58,044 bases of DNA from Flavobacterium sp. (GCF_024710485.1 NZ_JANJUQ010000026.1:1-58044); one strand, 5' to 3'; positions 16,141-24,235 are shown, counted from the first letter of the stretch. Notes: generated by a model not told the origin, from the letters alone. Program-made: numbers and translations.

Positions 16141-16599
16141 TTACTCTTTAATGTATAATTTTTTGATGCGTGGAATAGGTCCGCCACATTTTTGCTGGTG
16201 ACACTTTATACAAGCGTCTATACCATTGTTAAAATGCTCTTTGGCATTCTCAGGATCTTTGTAAATCAATTCCTGAGCCTTGATGAACTTAGCCGCTTGC
16301 TCTTTGAAAAAAGCATCATTATCACTTTCATCGGTCATCACTGCTTTGTGAATTTTCATAAAATGCTGCGGAAATTGTCCAATAGTATCACCTTTAATAA
16401 TACGTTCCTTTAATCTCTGATTGTCCACATACATTTGCTCCATTAAGGCAGCCATCTCCGACATTTGGTACATTTCCAACTTTTTCTCGGTTTTAGGCTC
16501 GCACTTTTCTTCAACTACTTTTTCTTCTTTATTCTGACAAGAAAGTACCGACAAGACCAAAAAAATCAAGACTAAAATAACAACTATAACTTTCTTCAT
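16141..16599 (-). CDS. Monohaem c-type cytochrome lipoprotein
   Basis: 152 residues. A lipoprotein signal (IFLVLSVLSC, Cys21) places it on a membrane outside the cytoplasm. A single haem motif CIKCH lies near the C-terminus, followed by QQKCGGPIPRIKKL. The haem at the C-terminal end of a helical domain resembles class II cytochromes c (cytochrome c'), but the match is loose. It lies between the DUF4920 gene (6-base gap) and mnmD (1-base gap) in one operon. The electron partner is unknown. Confidence 0.85.
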   Translation of the reverse strand: MKKVIVVILVLIFLVLSVLSCQNKEEKVVEEKCEPKTEKKLEMYQMSEMAALMEQMYVDNQRLKERIIKGDTIGQFPQHFMKIHKAVMTDESDNDAFFKEQAAKFIKAQELIYKDPENAKEHFNNGIDACIKCHQQKCGGPIPRIKKLYIKE

Positions 16600-16605
16600 C
16601 GGAAA

Positions 16606-17112
16606 TTATTTTCTGATGTAAACACCGGTAGCAAGGAAAGAGTAAGTCACTTCGGGCTTGGTAATTTTAGTAATTTCAGCAGCCGATTTTCCACCGTCTT
16701 TGGCATAGTGCTTAAGTTCATCTACAGAAACCACATCAACAAAAGCCTTTCCGTAAACAATAGCCTGGCTGTCATCAGCATTCAAAGGAACAAAAAATCC
16801 ATAATCATGAAATTTCACAAAAGAAGTTTCATCACCGGCTAAATCCATTTTCATCCAACATCCTTTCTTCTTGCAAACCGATTTGATTTTTGATTCAAAT
16901 TGAACAGTAATTGTATCGCCTTTCTTCAGGTTTTTGTATTTTTTAAGCATTTGCTCTTTGGTCAATACTTTACCCACTTTAAATTTTTCTCCAAAAGTAG
17001 CATAATCCTTAGCGTTAAAAGTTTTAGCAGCCGGTTTGGTTTTGGTCTGAGCCATAACATTGGAACCAACAAAAAACATAAGGGCAACAATAATCAGGTT
17101 TAATTTTTTCAT
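16606..17112 (-). CDS. DUF4920 domain exported protein
   Basis: 168 residues with a cleavable signal peptide (LIIVALMFFVGSNVMAQ). The DUF4920 core is visible: VQFESKIKSVCKKKGCWMKMDL, then FVKFHDYGFFVPL and a C-terminal YSFLATGVYI. The conserved CxxxxGCWM block and its phenylalanine/histidine partner suggest a metal or redox site, but the family has no proven function. It is the first gene of an operon with a c-type cytochrome, so a periplasmic redox role is a reasonable guess. A consensus -7 box lies 22 bases upstream. Confidence 0.88.
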   Translation of the reverse strand: MKKLNLIIVALMFFVGSNVMAQTKTKPAAKTFNAKDYATFGEKFKVGKVLTKEQMLKKYKNLKKGDTITVQFESKIKSVCKKKGCWMKMDLAGDETSFVKFHDYGFFVPLNADDSQAIVYGKAFVDVVSVDELKHYAKDGGKSAAEITKITKPEVTYSFLATGVYIRK

Positions 17113-17133
17113 GTCTTAAATATATTAGTGCTA

Positions 17134-17141
17134 CAAAAATA
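17134..17141 (-). promoter_or_regulatory. -7 promoter element of the DUF4920/cytochrome/mnmD operon
   Basis: On the minus strand TATTTTTG matches TAnnTTTG exactly, 22 bases before the DUF4920 start. The rest of the 276-base gap to ilvE holds no visible gene. Confidence 0.6.
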
Positions 17142-17283
17142 AACAGATTAACAATTTCACATAATTTTAGGGCTAATAATTTCAATATTTAATTAAAAAT
17201 TAAGTTGTATGGCCTCAAAAACGAGAATTTTTAAAAAAGTATTCAATAATTGTAGCGGTTGCATATGTCTTCTATTTTTTTAT

Positions 17284-17291
17284 TAGCTTTA
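17284..17291 (+). promoter_or_regulatory. Possible -7 promoter element of ilvE
   Basis: TAGCTTTA differs from TAnnTTTG in the last base. It would leave a leader of about 90 bases before ilvE. I see no leader peptide or attenuator in that stretch. Confidence 0.35.
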
Positions 17292-17388
17292 CAAAAATGT
17301 AACAACACAACAATTATTCAAACCGAAAACCAACAAGAAACTAACTATCAAATACTTGTCTGCTTTTCGATTTAAAAACTTACTCTAA

Positions 17389-18456
17389 ATGATGTTAAAA
17401 GAACCTAACGAAATCGATATTATAAGAGCTGAGGCTACTAAAATTAATGAGGTCGATTTTGAAAATTTAGCCTTCGGAAATACTTTTACAGATCATATGT
17501 TACTTTGTGATTTCAGAGAAGGAAAATGGCAAAAGCCGATAATCAAACCTTATGAACCATTCTTAATTGATCCTTCAGCCAAAGTATTTCACTATGGTCA
17601 GGCCATTTTTGAAGGTATGAAAGCCTACAAAGATGAAAACGATGATGTTTGGTTGTTTCGTCCAGAGCAAAATTTAGACCGATTCAACAAATCGGCTGTC
17701 AGAATGGCGATGCCGGAAGTGCCGGAAACAATATTCTTGGGAGGATTACACACGCTTTTAGATTTAGAAAGAAACTGGGTCAAAAAAGGATTAGGCAACA
17801 GTTTGTACATACGCCCTTTTATGATTGCTATTGGTTCGGGAGTAATCGCACAACCTTCAACCCAATACCGATTCATGATTATCCTCTCTCCCGCTCGCTC
17901 CTATTATTCGGGCGAAGTAAAAGTTGTTATCGCTGAACACTTCAGTAGAGCTGCAAACGGTGGTATTGGTGCCGCCAAAGCCGCCGGGAACTATTCTGCT
18001 CAGTTTTACCCGCAAAAATTGGCTCAAGAACAAGGATTCCAACAAATTATATGGACCGATGATGCCACTCACACCAAATTAGAGGAAGCTGGAACAATGA
18101 ATGTTTTCTTCCGAATTAATGATACCTTGTATACTGCGCCAACCAGCGAAAGAATTTTAGACGGAGTGACCCGCAAAAGTTTAATTGAATTAGCGCAACG
18201 GGAAGGGATAAACGTTGATGTACGTCCTGTTTTAGTCGAACAATTAGTAGCTGCAGCAAAAGACGGCAGTTTAAAAGAAATTTTCGGAGCCGGAACAGCG
18301 GCTGTAGTCAATCCGATTGTAGGCTTTCAATACCAAGAGCATTATTACGAGTTACCAAAATTGGAACATTCCTTTGCTTTGGATTTAAAAGAAAAGCTGA
18401 CAAAAATCCAACACAAATTGGCAGAAGATACTTTTGGCTGGACCGTTAAAATTTAA
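17389..18456 (+). CDS. ilvE: Branched-chain amino acid aminotransferase
   Basis: A PLP-dependent class IV aminotransferase for the last step of Leu, Ile and Val synthesis and the first step of their breakdown. 355 residues, matching the longer (type II) IlvE. Motifs: HYGQAIFEGMKAYK, RPEQNLDRFNKSAVRM, the Schiff-base lysine in GGIGAAKAAGNYSAQ, and EEAGTMNVFF near the end of the cofactor site. Two consecutive ATGs open the gene; I use the first. A strong terminator follows. No other ilv gene is in the window. Confidence 0.96.
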   Translation: MMLKEPNEIDIIRAEATKINEVDFENLAFGNTFTDHMLLCDFREGKWQKPIIKPYEPFLIDPSAKVFHYGQAIFEGMKAYKDENDDVWLFRPEQNLDRFNKSAVRMAMPEVPETIFLGGLHTLLDLERNWVKKGLGNSLYIRPFMIAIGSGVIAQPSTQYRFMIILSPARSYYSGEVKVVIAEHFSRAANGGIGAAKAAGNYSAQFYPQKLAQEQGFQQIIWTDDATHTKLEEAGTMNVFFRINDTLYTAPTSERILDGVTRKSLIELAQREGINVDVRPVLVEQLVAAAKDGSLKEIFGAGTAAVVNPIVGFQYQEHYYELPKLEHSFALDLKEKLTKIQHKLAEDTFGWTVKI

Positions 18457-18483
18457 TTAAGACAACTCCCTGCTTTAAAAATC

Positions 18484-18513
18484 AAACTCTCATCTTAATG
18501 AGAGTTTTTTTTT
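18484..18513 (+). terminator. Terminator of ilvE
   Basis: A 10-bp stem (AAACTCTCAT with ATGAGAGTTT), CTTA loop and nine Ts. Confidence 0.92.
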
Positions 18514-18615
18514 AATCTTTCTATTCCCTGTAAGATAATATCTTAATTAGTATCAAACAAGCTTAAAAATAAGCTAAAATAAGGCTTAAAGCCATTTTTA
18601 TTCTAATAAATATTC

Positions 18616-18623
18616 TAAATTTG
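18616..18623 (+). promoter_or_regulatory. -7 promoter element of the NUMOD4 gene
   Basis: TAAATTTG matches TAnnTTTG exactly. The TTG at 18621 that could serve as an upstream start codon lies inside this box and therefore cannot be translated. Confidence 0.65.
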
Positions 18624-18644
18624 AAATTACAAATACCACAATTA

Positions 18645-19223
18645 ATGATTCGTTTTTACCCAAATGAGGTCTTTCGAGAAGTCGAAATAGATTATCCTTT
18701 GCAAATGCGCTATGCCGTATCTAACAGAGGAAGATTAATAAGTTTTACAAAGGATTTTAAAGACGGGACTGTCCTAAAAGGCGGTGTGGCTGATGGCTAC
18801 AGAACTTTGCGTTATAAAATTCGCAAAGACGGAAAAGTAAGTGATAAAACGCTTTACATTTATAAATTGGTGGCCGAATTGTTCATTCCGAAAACATCCG
18901 AAGATCAACTCCACGTAATCCATTTAGACCACAGCAGAGACAATGACGTGGTTTCCAATTTGAGATGGGTAAATTATCAGGACAAACTGGCGCACAATAA
19001 GAAAAGTCCGGCCGTTATTAAATCCAAACTAAAACTGATTGAGCACAACATAAAATCTGACGGACGAAAACTAACGTCTACGGATGTCATTCGCCTGAAG
19101 AAAATTTTAAACAAACCCAACCGCAAAACCCGTATCAAAATTCTGGCCAAGCAATTCGGCATCAGCGAAATGCAGATTCACAGAATTAAAACCGGAGAAA
19201 ATTGGGGACATATTAAGGTCTGA
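18645..19223 (+). CDS. Stand-alone NUMOD4/HNH homing-endonuclease-like protein
   Basis: 192 residues from the ATG that follows the promoter. N-terminal NUMOD4-type DNA-binding block (YAVSNRGRLISF, VADGYRTLRYKI), then an HNH-like core (YKLVAELFIPK, HVIHLDHSRDNDVVSNLRWV), then a C-terminal helix-turn-helix (KILAKQFGISEMQIHRIKTG). The HNH core is degenerate: the usual VNHxDGxxxNN reads VIHLDHSRDND, so cutting activity is uncertain. No intron, intein or phage gene surrounds it. It could be a domesticated DNA-binding protein. It ends 2 bases before a convergent gene. Confidence 0.8.
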   Translation: MIRFYPNEVFREVEIDYPLQMRYAVSNRGRLISFTKDFKDGTVLKGGVADGYRTLRYKIRKDGKVSDKTLYIYKLVAELFIPKTSEDQLHVIHLDHSRDNDVVSNLRWVNYQDKLAHNKKSPAVIKSKLKLIEHNIKSDGRKLTSTDVIRLKKILNKPNRKTRIKILAKQFGISEMQIHRIKTGENWGHIKV

Positions 19224-19225
19224 TG

Positions 19226-19609
19226 TTATCTTAATATGTCTTCAAAATTGGGTTTGAAGTAATTCGGTCCTTTCATGACTTTGCCGTCTTCTCGGTAGAT
19301 GGGTTTTCCGTCTTCACCGAGTTTACTCATATTGCTTCTTTGGATCTCATCAAACACTTCTTCTATTTTGTGTTGCAACCCGTGCTCTAAGATCGTTCCG
19401 CATAAAATATAGAGCATATCGCCTAAAGCATCGGCAATTTCGATTAAATCGTTATTTTGAACCGCTTCGAGATATTCCTCATTTTCTTCTTTCATTAAAT
19501 TAAAGCGAAGCGTATTTTTTTGCACTCCCAAACAAGCTTTCATTTCGGCACTAACGCCTAGCCCAAAAGCGGTGTGAAATTCTTTTACTGCGTTGAGTTG
19601 TTTTTGCAT
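19226..19609 (-). CDS. MazG-like nucleotide pyrophosphohydrolase
   Basis: A small all-alpha NTP-PPase fold that hydrolyses nucleoside triphosphates to monophosphate and pyrophosphate. The magnesium-binding pattern is visible as LMKEENEEYLEA followed by IEIADALGDMLYILCG, with a C-terminal SNMSKLGEDGKP loop typical of the phosphoribosyl-ATP pyrophosphohydrolase-like branch. I start at the ATG giving MQKQLNAVKEFHTAFGL (127 residues); a longer frame to 19645 adds non-conserved residues. A house-cleaning role is likely; the true substrate is unknown. Confidence 0.87.
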   Translation of the reverse strand: MQKQLNAVKEFHTAFGLGVSAEMKACLGVQKNTLRFNLMKEENEEYLEAVQNNDLIEIADALGDMLYILCGTILEHGLQHKIEEVFDEIQRSNMSKLGEDGKPIYREDGKVMKGPNYFKPNFEDILR

Positions 19610-19660
19610 AACCTTAAAATTTATTGTGGATGCAAAATACAACAATCACTAACATTTGAG

Positions 19661-19668
19661 TAAATTTG
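19661..19668 (+). promoter_or_regulatory. -7 promoter element of a small membrane gene
   Basis: TAAATTTG matches TAnnTTTG exactly, 17 bases before the ATG at 19686. The upstream TTG at 19656 would precede the transcript start. Confidence 0.6.
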
Positions 19669-19685
19669 TTGAAAATTTGAAAAAA

Positions 19686-19874
19686 ATGTTCACAACAGGT
19701 CAATTGATTTTCGCTGCTTTTTTTGTGGTTGCTTTTGTTATTGCTATGTATATTGCTTACGGACGCGACAAATCGCTGCACCAAAAAGTATACAAAGGCA
19801 GTTACAAAGTCTTAATAGGTTTCTTTCTTTTTATTGCCGTTTTGTTTCTGATCAAAGTGTACCTCAAGCGCTAA
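19686..19874 (+). CDS. Small two-pass membrane protein, 62 residues
   Basis: Two hydrophobic helices (LIFAAFFVVAFVIAMYIAYG and VLIGFFLFIAVLFLIKVYL) are joined by a basic hairpin (GRDKSLHQKVYKGSYK). No domain is recognised. I start at ATG 19686, since the upstream in-frame TTG lies before the promoter box. Its stop directly abuts the stop of the convergent methyltransferase gene. Confidence 0.75.
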   Translation: MFTTGQLIFAAFFVVAFVIAMYIAYGRDKSLHQKVYKGSYKVLIGFFLFIAVLFLIKVYLKR

Positions 19875-21482
19875 CTATTTTCCTTTAAAAAGATTAACAC
19901 TTACTGTCGCTAAATCCGAGTTAGGAAAGCGAGTGAATACGTTATTTTGCGAGTACAAACCGGCTTCAGCGGCTATTTTGTGCAGTACCTCAATTTCAAC
20001 AATATATTGATCGGAAAAGCCATGAGTAGCATCATAAGCGGTGGCCGCCGTTTTTCCTAAGTTGGCCGCTGTCAGTTCCGGGGAAATTGTATGTAATTCG
20101 ATTAAAAGCAAACCGAATTTCTGAACATAGGGCGACCATTTCAGTAAATGTTCCAACAAATTATCTTCGACTTCATTGTTAGAGATGCGCTTACCACGAT
20201 GGGCAAATGCACCCGTAGAAGTACTAATGCGATGCTGAGTTCGCTGTTTCGGGGTTTCCCAAATGCGATTGTGATCCAGAAAAGTACGCACGTTGAGCAA
20301 TTCTTTCAAATCGATGTTGTAATCTTCTTTCAGAGTTTCGGCTAGTAGTTGTGGCCGACCAATATCACCCCAAATCACTTTCGCCCAAATATCGGCTTTG
20401 ATTAAATTGGCGCGGGTGACTTTAATCGCGGCTTCGTTATAATCTACTCCTATTAAAAACAGCGGATAATCATCGAGCTGTTTACCTCTAGCAGTTTGTC
20501 GTTCTATAACATCAAAAATATGTTCCAAAAAAGCACCGTTTCCGCAACCCATATCTAAAATGCCTTTGGGCTGCTCGGCTATCGGCCGGTTGAACAATTC
20601 GATGATGATTTTATCCACAATTTTAAAATATTCGGCGTGAGCACCGCCACTGCCCCAAACGTTCATTTCGCGGTCGACATGCAATTCGGTTTCGTGTTCT
20701 CCGATATTTCTCAGTAACGAAGCATTTCCGAAAAGCAGTTCATCCATTTGACGGAGTGTCGGAATATAAGAAACGGTTACACCGTAAGCTGCGGCTCTTT
20801 TGGCATAAAACAAACCGGCTTCTGTAAATTGATAGTGGTCGTTCTTTTTCGTAAACCAACCCAAATGCGTCATAAAATCTAATATGACCGAAAAACATTC
20901 CGGTTCTTTGTGAAATTCCTCAGGGCGGAAAGACGTTTCCATAAAATACTTATGAAACATACCGGTCATCCCGAGCATTACGATGGTTGGACCGATTAAG
21001 TTACCTTCAATGTGATACAGCACTTGCTCTTCTATAGCCCGAATGTCTTCGTCATCCGATAAAATAATACCGTAAAGCGACTCGTATTTGACAAACAACT
21101 CACGTAACATTTCAAAAGGTTCCACTTCAAATTTACGCGGATGAAAATTGGCCGTAAACTGCATCAACCTATAAACATCTTCATAATACGGAACCAAAGC
21201 GAAGGCCACGGCACTTTTTTCATTAGCACTGAAATAAATCGTGTTATTGGCGTTATCAAGTTGTTGGTTTAGCCAACCTTGAGAGGCCAAAACTCTCAAC
21301 GCCACGTTCAAATAACCGTCGTTAGCCTTGAATTTTTGGACCAAATCATCTAACGCTACTTTCTTGTACTGTGAAATATAATCCAAAACACCTTTTTGAT
21401 AAAGTGAATAAGCCACCGGAGCGGTTGTAATACCATCTAAATGTCGGAATAAAATCCCTCTGAGTTCACTTTTGGTTTTCAT
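19875..21482 (-). CDS. Large class I SAM-dependent methyltransferase
   Basis: 535 residues from the ATG at 21482 (MKTKSELRGILFRHLDGI). About 300 N-terminal residues (winged-helix-like start, then helical) precede a Rossmann methyltransferase domain with motif I ILDMGCGNGAFLEHI and acidic motif LIGVDYNEAAI. The layout resembles the AprA-like MT2 methyltransferases of secondary metabolism, but no biosynthetic cluster surrounds it. The substrate is unknown. A consensus -7 box lies 24 bases upstream. It is divergent from the SRPBCC/GyrI-like gene, with the two promoters about 40 bases apart. Confidence 0.82.
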   Translation of the reverse strand: MKTKSELRGILFRHLDGITTAPVAYSLYQKGVLDYISQYKKVALDDLVQKFKANDGYLNVALRVLASQGWLNQQLDNANNTIYFSANEKSAVAFALVPYYEDVYRLMQFTANFHPRKFEVEPFEMLRELFVKYESLYGIILSDDEDIRAIEEQVLYHIEGNLIGPTIVMLGMTGMFHKYFMETSFRPEEFHKEPECFSVILDFMTHLGWFTKKNDHYQFTEAGLFYAKRAAAYGVTVSYIPTLRQMDELLFGNASLLRNIGEHETELHVDREMNVWGSGGAHAEYFKIVDKIIIELFNRPIAEQPKGILDMGCGNGAFLEHIFDVIERQTARGKQLDDYPLFLIGVDYNEAAIKVTRANLIKADIWAKVIWGDIGRPQLLAETLKEDYNIDLKELLNVRTFLDHNRIWETPKQRTQHRISTSTGAFAHRGKRISNNEVEDNLLEHLLKWSPYVQKFGLLLIELHTISPELTAANLGKTAATAYDATHGFSDQYIVEIEVLHKIAAEAGLYSQNNVFTRFPNSDLATVSVNLFKGK

Positions 21483-21505
21483 AAGCTTATGGATTTGCTT
21501 TCTAA

Positions 21506-21513
21506 CAAATATA
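21506..21513 (-). promoter_or_regulatory. -7 promoter element of the methyltransferase gene
   Basis: On the minus strand TATATTTG matches TAnnTTTG exactly; a TTG lies about 16 bases further upstream. It rules out the longer frame that begins at 21575. Confidence 0.65.
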
Positions 21514-21550
21514 GTCAAAGTTGTCATAGCAATTGTTACACGAATTATAT

Positions 21551-21558
21551 TAACTTTG
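21551..21558 (+). promoter_or_regulatory. -7 promoter element of the SRPBCC/GyrI gene
   Basis: TAACTTTG matches TAnnTTTG exactly, 20 bases before the start codon at 21579. Confidence 0.65.
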
Positions 21559-21578
21559 TTTAACCAAATTATCATCTC

Positions 21579-22682
21579 ATGAGAATCCTGAAGTATTTAT
21601 TCCTACTAATCCTTTTAGCATTAGTTGGTGTAACCGTTTACATTGCTACTCAAAGAGGCGATTTCAAAGTCAAACAAACCGCTGTAATCCATTCACCCAG
21701 AAATATTGTATACGACTATGTAAACGATTATAAAAATTGGGAAACCTTTGGTTCATGGATGACTAAAGAAAACGGAATTACCTTCACGTATCCGGCCAAA
21801 ACTATGGGCGCGGGTGCTCAATTTTCTTGGGATAACGGTTCAGATTCGGGCAATTTGAAAACTTACTACAGTAAGGAAAACGACAGCATTCGCCAAATGG
21901 GCAACTTTAACGGCACAAAAGCTACGCTGTATTGGAAATTAAAAGATACGGTTGGTGGTACTATAGTAACCATAGAAGCCCGCGGAAAAATGGATTTGAT
22001 GACTAAAATCAGCACTTTTTTCAGTGGCGGATTTAACGGAATGGTGAACGATGCTTTTGAAAAAAGCTTAAGAAATCTGGATAAAACGTTGGCTTACGAA
22101 ATGAAGACCTACAGTATTAAAGTCAACGGTATCGTGCAACGCAACTCCGGATTTTGTCTAAAACAAACCGTTACTTGTCGCATTAAAAGTTTACCTAAAA
22201 ACATCAAAATCGTGATGCCGAAGATGTTGCATTTTTTCAAAAAGAACAATTTAAGCATGTCGGGCAAGCCTTTTATTCTTTACGAGCGCTACGACAGAGC
22301 CAACGATATTGTGATTTTTTCGGTATGCGCACCCACAAGCGAACAAATTTTCATCACTTCAGGCAGTGAAATCACATCGGGAGAAATTGTTCCGTTTACT
22401 TGTTTGAAAACTACACTTACTGGCGATTATTCGCATTTAAAAGAAGCTTGGACCAAGGCTGAAAATTATATCCGAGACAATGGTTATACACCTAATTTTG
22501 CCGGAAAATATTCGGAAGTCTACATCAAAACCATTGATGATGTCAAACAACCTTCAAAATGGATTACCGAAATTCATATTCCGGTTATCCCTAAATCAGC
22601 GCCAACGCCAACCGCTATTTTGGTTCCGGTTACTTCTACTGCGCCAACTACTCCATCGGCAGAGCCTACAGTTGCACCATAA
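21579..22682 (+). CDS. Membrane-anchored SRPBCC plus GyrI-like ligand-binding protein
   Basis: 367 residues. An N-terminal membrane anchor (YLFLLILLALVGVTVYIA) is followed by a SRPBCC/polyketide-cyclase-like domain (about 30-175; AVIHSPRNIVYDYVNDYKNWETFGSW), then a GyrI/AraC effector-like domain (about 180-335; CLKTTLTGDYSHLKEAWTKAENYI). The last ~30 residues are Pro/Thr/Ala-rich. Both domains make hydrophobic small-molecule pockets; the ligand is unknown. The divergent methyltransferase may act on related molecules, which is only a contextual guess. Confidence 0.85.
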   Translation: MRILKYLFLLILLALVGVTVYIATQRGDFKVKQTAVIHSPRNIVYDYVNDYKNWETFGSWMTKENGITFTYPAKTMGAGAQFSWDNGSDSGNLKTYYSKENDSIRQMGNFNGTKATLYWKLKDTVGGTIVTIEARGKMDLMTKISTFFSGGFNGMVNDAFEKSLRNLDKTLAYEMKTYSIKVNGIVQRNSGFCLKQTVTCRIKSLPKNIKIVMPKMLHFFKKNNLSMSGKPFILYERYDRANDIVIFSVCAPTSEQIFITSGSEITSGEIVPFTCLKTTLTGDYSHLKEAWTKAENYIRDNGYTPNFAGKYSEVYIKTIDDVKQPSKWITEIHIPVIPKSAPTPTAILVPVTSTAPTTPSAEPTVAP

Positions 22683-22692
22683 TTTTTTTGTC

Positions 22693-22721
22693 TTGGAATT
22701 AAACCTTTTCACTTAACTTTA
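22693..22721 (+). promoter_or_regulatory. Promoter of the ECF sigma factor operon
   Basis: TTG (22693-22695), an 18-base spacer and TAACTTTA (22714-22721, last base off TAnnTTTG) give both parts of a Bacteroidota promoter, 23 bases before the TTG start codon. Confidence 0.6.
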
Positions 22722-22744
22722 TTCCAACTACCAAAAATAAAACT

Positions 22745-23287
22745 TTGCAAGACGAAAAGGATTTTATTCGGGAATTATTGGATCCGAAAACGCAAAATAC
22801 TGCGTTTCAAAACCTCACACGCGAGTATCAAAGACCTTTATACAATCACATTCGCAATATCGTTTTAAACCACGACGATACTGATGATGTGTTGCAAAAC
22901 ACTTTCATCAAAGTTTTCCAAAATCTGAAGAATTTCAAAGGCGAAAGCAAATTGTTTTCTTGGATGTATCGCATTGCCACCAATGAAGCCATCACTTTTA
23001 TCAATCAAAAAGCTAAAAAGAACGGAATTACAAATGAAGCATTGCAAAGTAAAATAGTAGACAATCTTAAAGCTGACACTTATTTTGATGGCGATGAAAT
23101 TCAACTTAAACTGCAAAAAGCGATTGCTATTTTGCCTGAAAAGCAACAATTAGTCTTTAGAATGAAATATTTTGAAGAAATCAAATACGAAGATTTATCG
23201 GAAATTCTGGGTACTTCTGTCGGAGCGCTCAAAGCTTCTTACCACCATGCGGTAAAAAAAATAGAAGAATTTATGAATTCCCATTAA
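22745..23287 (+). CDS. ECF-family RNA polymerase sigma factor
   Basis: 180 residues with region 2 (YQRPLYNHIRNIVLNHDDTDDVLQNTFIKVF, then SKLFSWMYRIATNEAI) and region 4 (LPEKQQLVFRMKYF, YEDLSEILGTSVGALKAS). The start is a TTG: it lies 23 bases after a TTG/TAnnTTTA promoter, and in-frame ATGs come too late to keep region 2. Two small genes follow at 30 and 4 bases, one with a membrane segment and one exported, which suggests an envelope-stress regulatory set. Confidence 0.93.
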   Translation: MQDEKDFIRELLDPKTQNTAFQNLTREYQRPLYNHIRNIVLNHDDTDDVLQNTFIKVFQNLKNFKGESKLFSWMYRIATNEAITFINQKAKKNGITNEALQSKIVDNLKADTYFDGDEIQLKLQKAIAILPEKQQLVFRMKYFEEIKYEDLSEILGTSVGALKASYHHAVKKIEEFMNSH

Positions 23288-23317
23288 ACCCTAAACGCTT
23301 AAATTTGTCAAACAATT

Positions 23318-23737
23318 ATGAAATCATTTAAAATAAACGATAACGAAGCTAAAATTCCCTCAGGTTTTTCAATTCCCGAAGGTTATTTTGAGGCATTTGA
23401 AAGCAAGGTTATAGCACAACTTCCTGCCAATGAGCCTAAAAAAGTTATTGCATTTTACCAACGAAGAACAACATGGTATTTTGCAGCAGCAGCTGTGGTT
23501 ATTTTGATGCTCTCGATTCCGATTTATCAAAATTTCTTCAAAACCTCAAATGCTGTGGACGCTTTGGTTTTGGAAGACTATATTACCACACACACTAAGC
23601 TTTCAGAAGAAGATTTGGCCTCTATCTTAGAAAAAGAAGACTTAGACAGAATCAGACTCGAATTAAACTTAGGTAAAGAAGCTATTGAGGACATACTATT
23701 GGATAGCAACAATTTAGAACAATACATTATAGACTAA
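23318..23737 (+). CDS. Putative anti-sigma or regulatory membrane protein
   Basis: 139 residues with one membrane helix at about 52-72 (TTWYFAAAAVVILMLSIPI), a ~50-residue cytoplasmic N-terminus (IPSGFSIPEGYFEAFESKV) and an acidic C-terminal part with helices (LSEEDLASILEKEDLDRI). The cytoplasmic part is short and lacks a zinc-type anti-sigma motif, so the anti-sigma role rests on position after the sigma gene and on topology. Confidence 0.72.
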   Translation: MKSFKINDNEAKIPSGFSIPEGYFEAFESKVIAQLPANEPKKVIAFYQRRTTWYFAAAAVVILMLSIPIYQNFFKTSNAVDALVLEDYITTHTKLSEEDLASILEKEDLDRIRLELNLGKEAIEDILLDSNNLEQYIID

Positions 23738-23741
23738 CAAT

Positions 23742-24203
23742 ATGAAAATCAACAAAATACTTTTAGCTATTGTAATCCTAGTCACTGCTAATTCCTATGG
23801 ACAAGGCGGTCGATTACTCAGAGAAAAAAAGGAACAAATCAAAGCTATGAAAGTGGCACACATTACCAATGAATTATCGTTAACACCGGATGAAGCAGCA
23901 AAGTTTTGGCCTTTATACAATGCATTCGAGGATAAGCAACACGAAATAAGAGCGCAAAAACTCAAAGGCTATTTAGACCGAATTGACGATGAGTCTTTCG
24001 ACAATCTACCCGAAAAGGAAGCAGCAACTTTATTAGCTCAAATGGAAAGTACCGAAGACGAATTATACCAAACTCGGAAAAAGTTTATCGCGAGTTTGAA
24101 AGGTGTAATTTCTCCGCTTAAAATTTTAAAATTGAAAAAAGCGGAAGAAGACTTCAACCGAAAACTACTGCAACAATACCGAAACAAAAGAGTAGGAAGA
24201 TAA
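23742..24203 (+). CDS. Exported Spy/CpxP-like protein of the sigma operon
   Basis: 153 residues with a signal peptide (ILLAIVILVTANSYGQ) and a highly charged all-helical mature part. The segment LSLTPDEAAKFWPLYNAFEDKQ recalls the LTxxQ-type helix of Spy/CpxP periplasmic chaperones; homologues beside flavobacterial ECF sigma genes are often labelled sensor of ECF-type sigma factor. It starts 4 bases after the membrane protein gene. It may sense misfolded envelope protein, which is inference. A strong terminator follows. Confidence 0.78.
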   Translation: MKINKILLAIVILVTANSYGQGGRLLREKKEQIKAMKVAHITNELSLTPDEAAKFWPLYNAFEDKQHEIRAQKLKGYLDRIDDESFDNLPEKEAATLLAQMESTEDELYQTRKKFIASLKGVISPLKILKLKKAEEDFNRKLLQQYRNKRVGR

Positions 24204-24235
24204 AATAAGAGAGTCAAATGACTCTCTTATTTTTT
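24204..24235. terminator. Bidirectional terminator after the sigma operon
   Basis: A 13-bp stem (AATAAGAGAGTCA with TGACTCTCTTATT) and a T run. It overlaps the last codons of the convergent propeller gene. Confidence 0.9.

Noticed and set aside
16141..16187. Longer MnmD starting at 16187 with a 47-base overlap into the cytochrome gene
   Set aside because: The added residues are not part of the family, while the TTG at 16139 gives the usual N-terminus.
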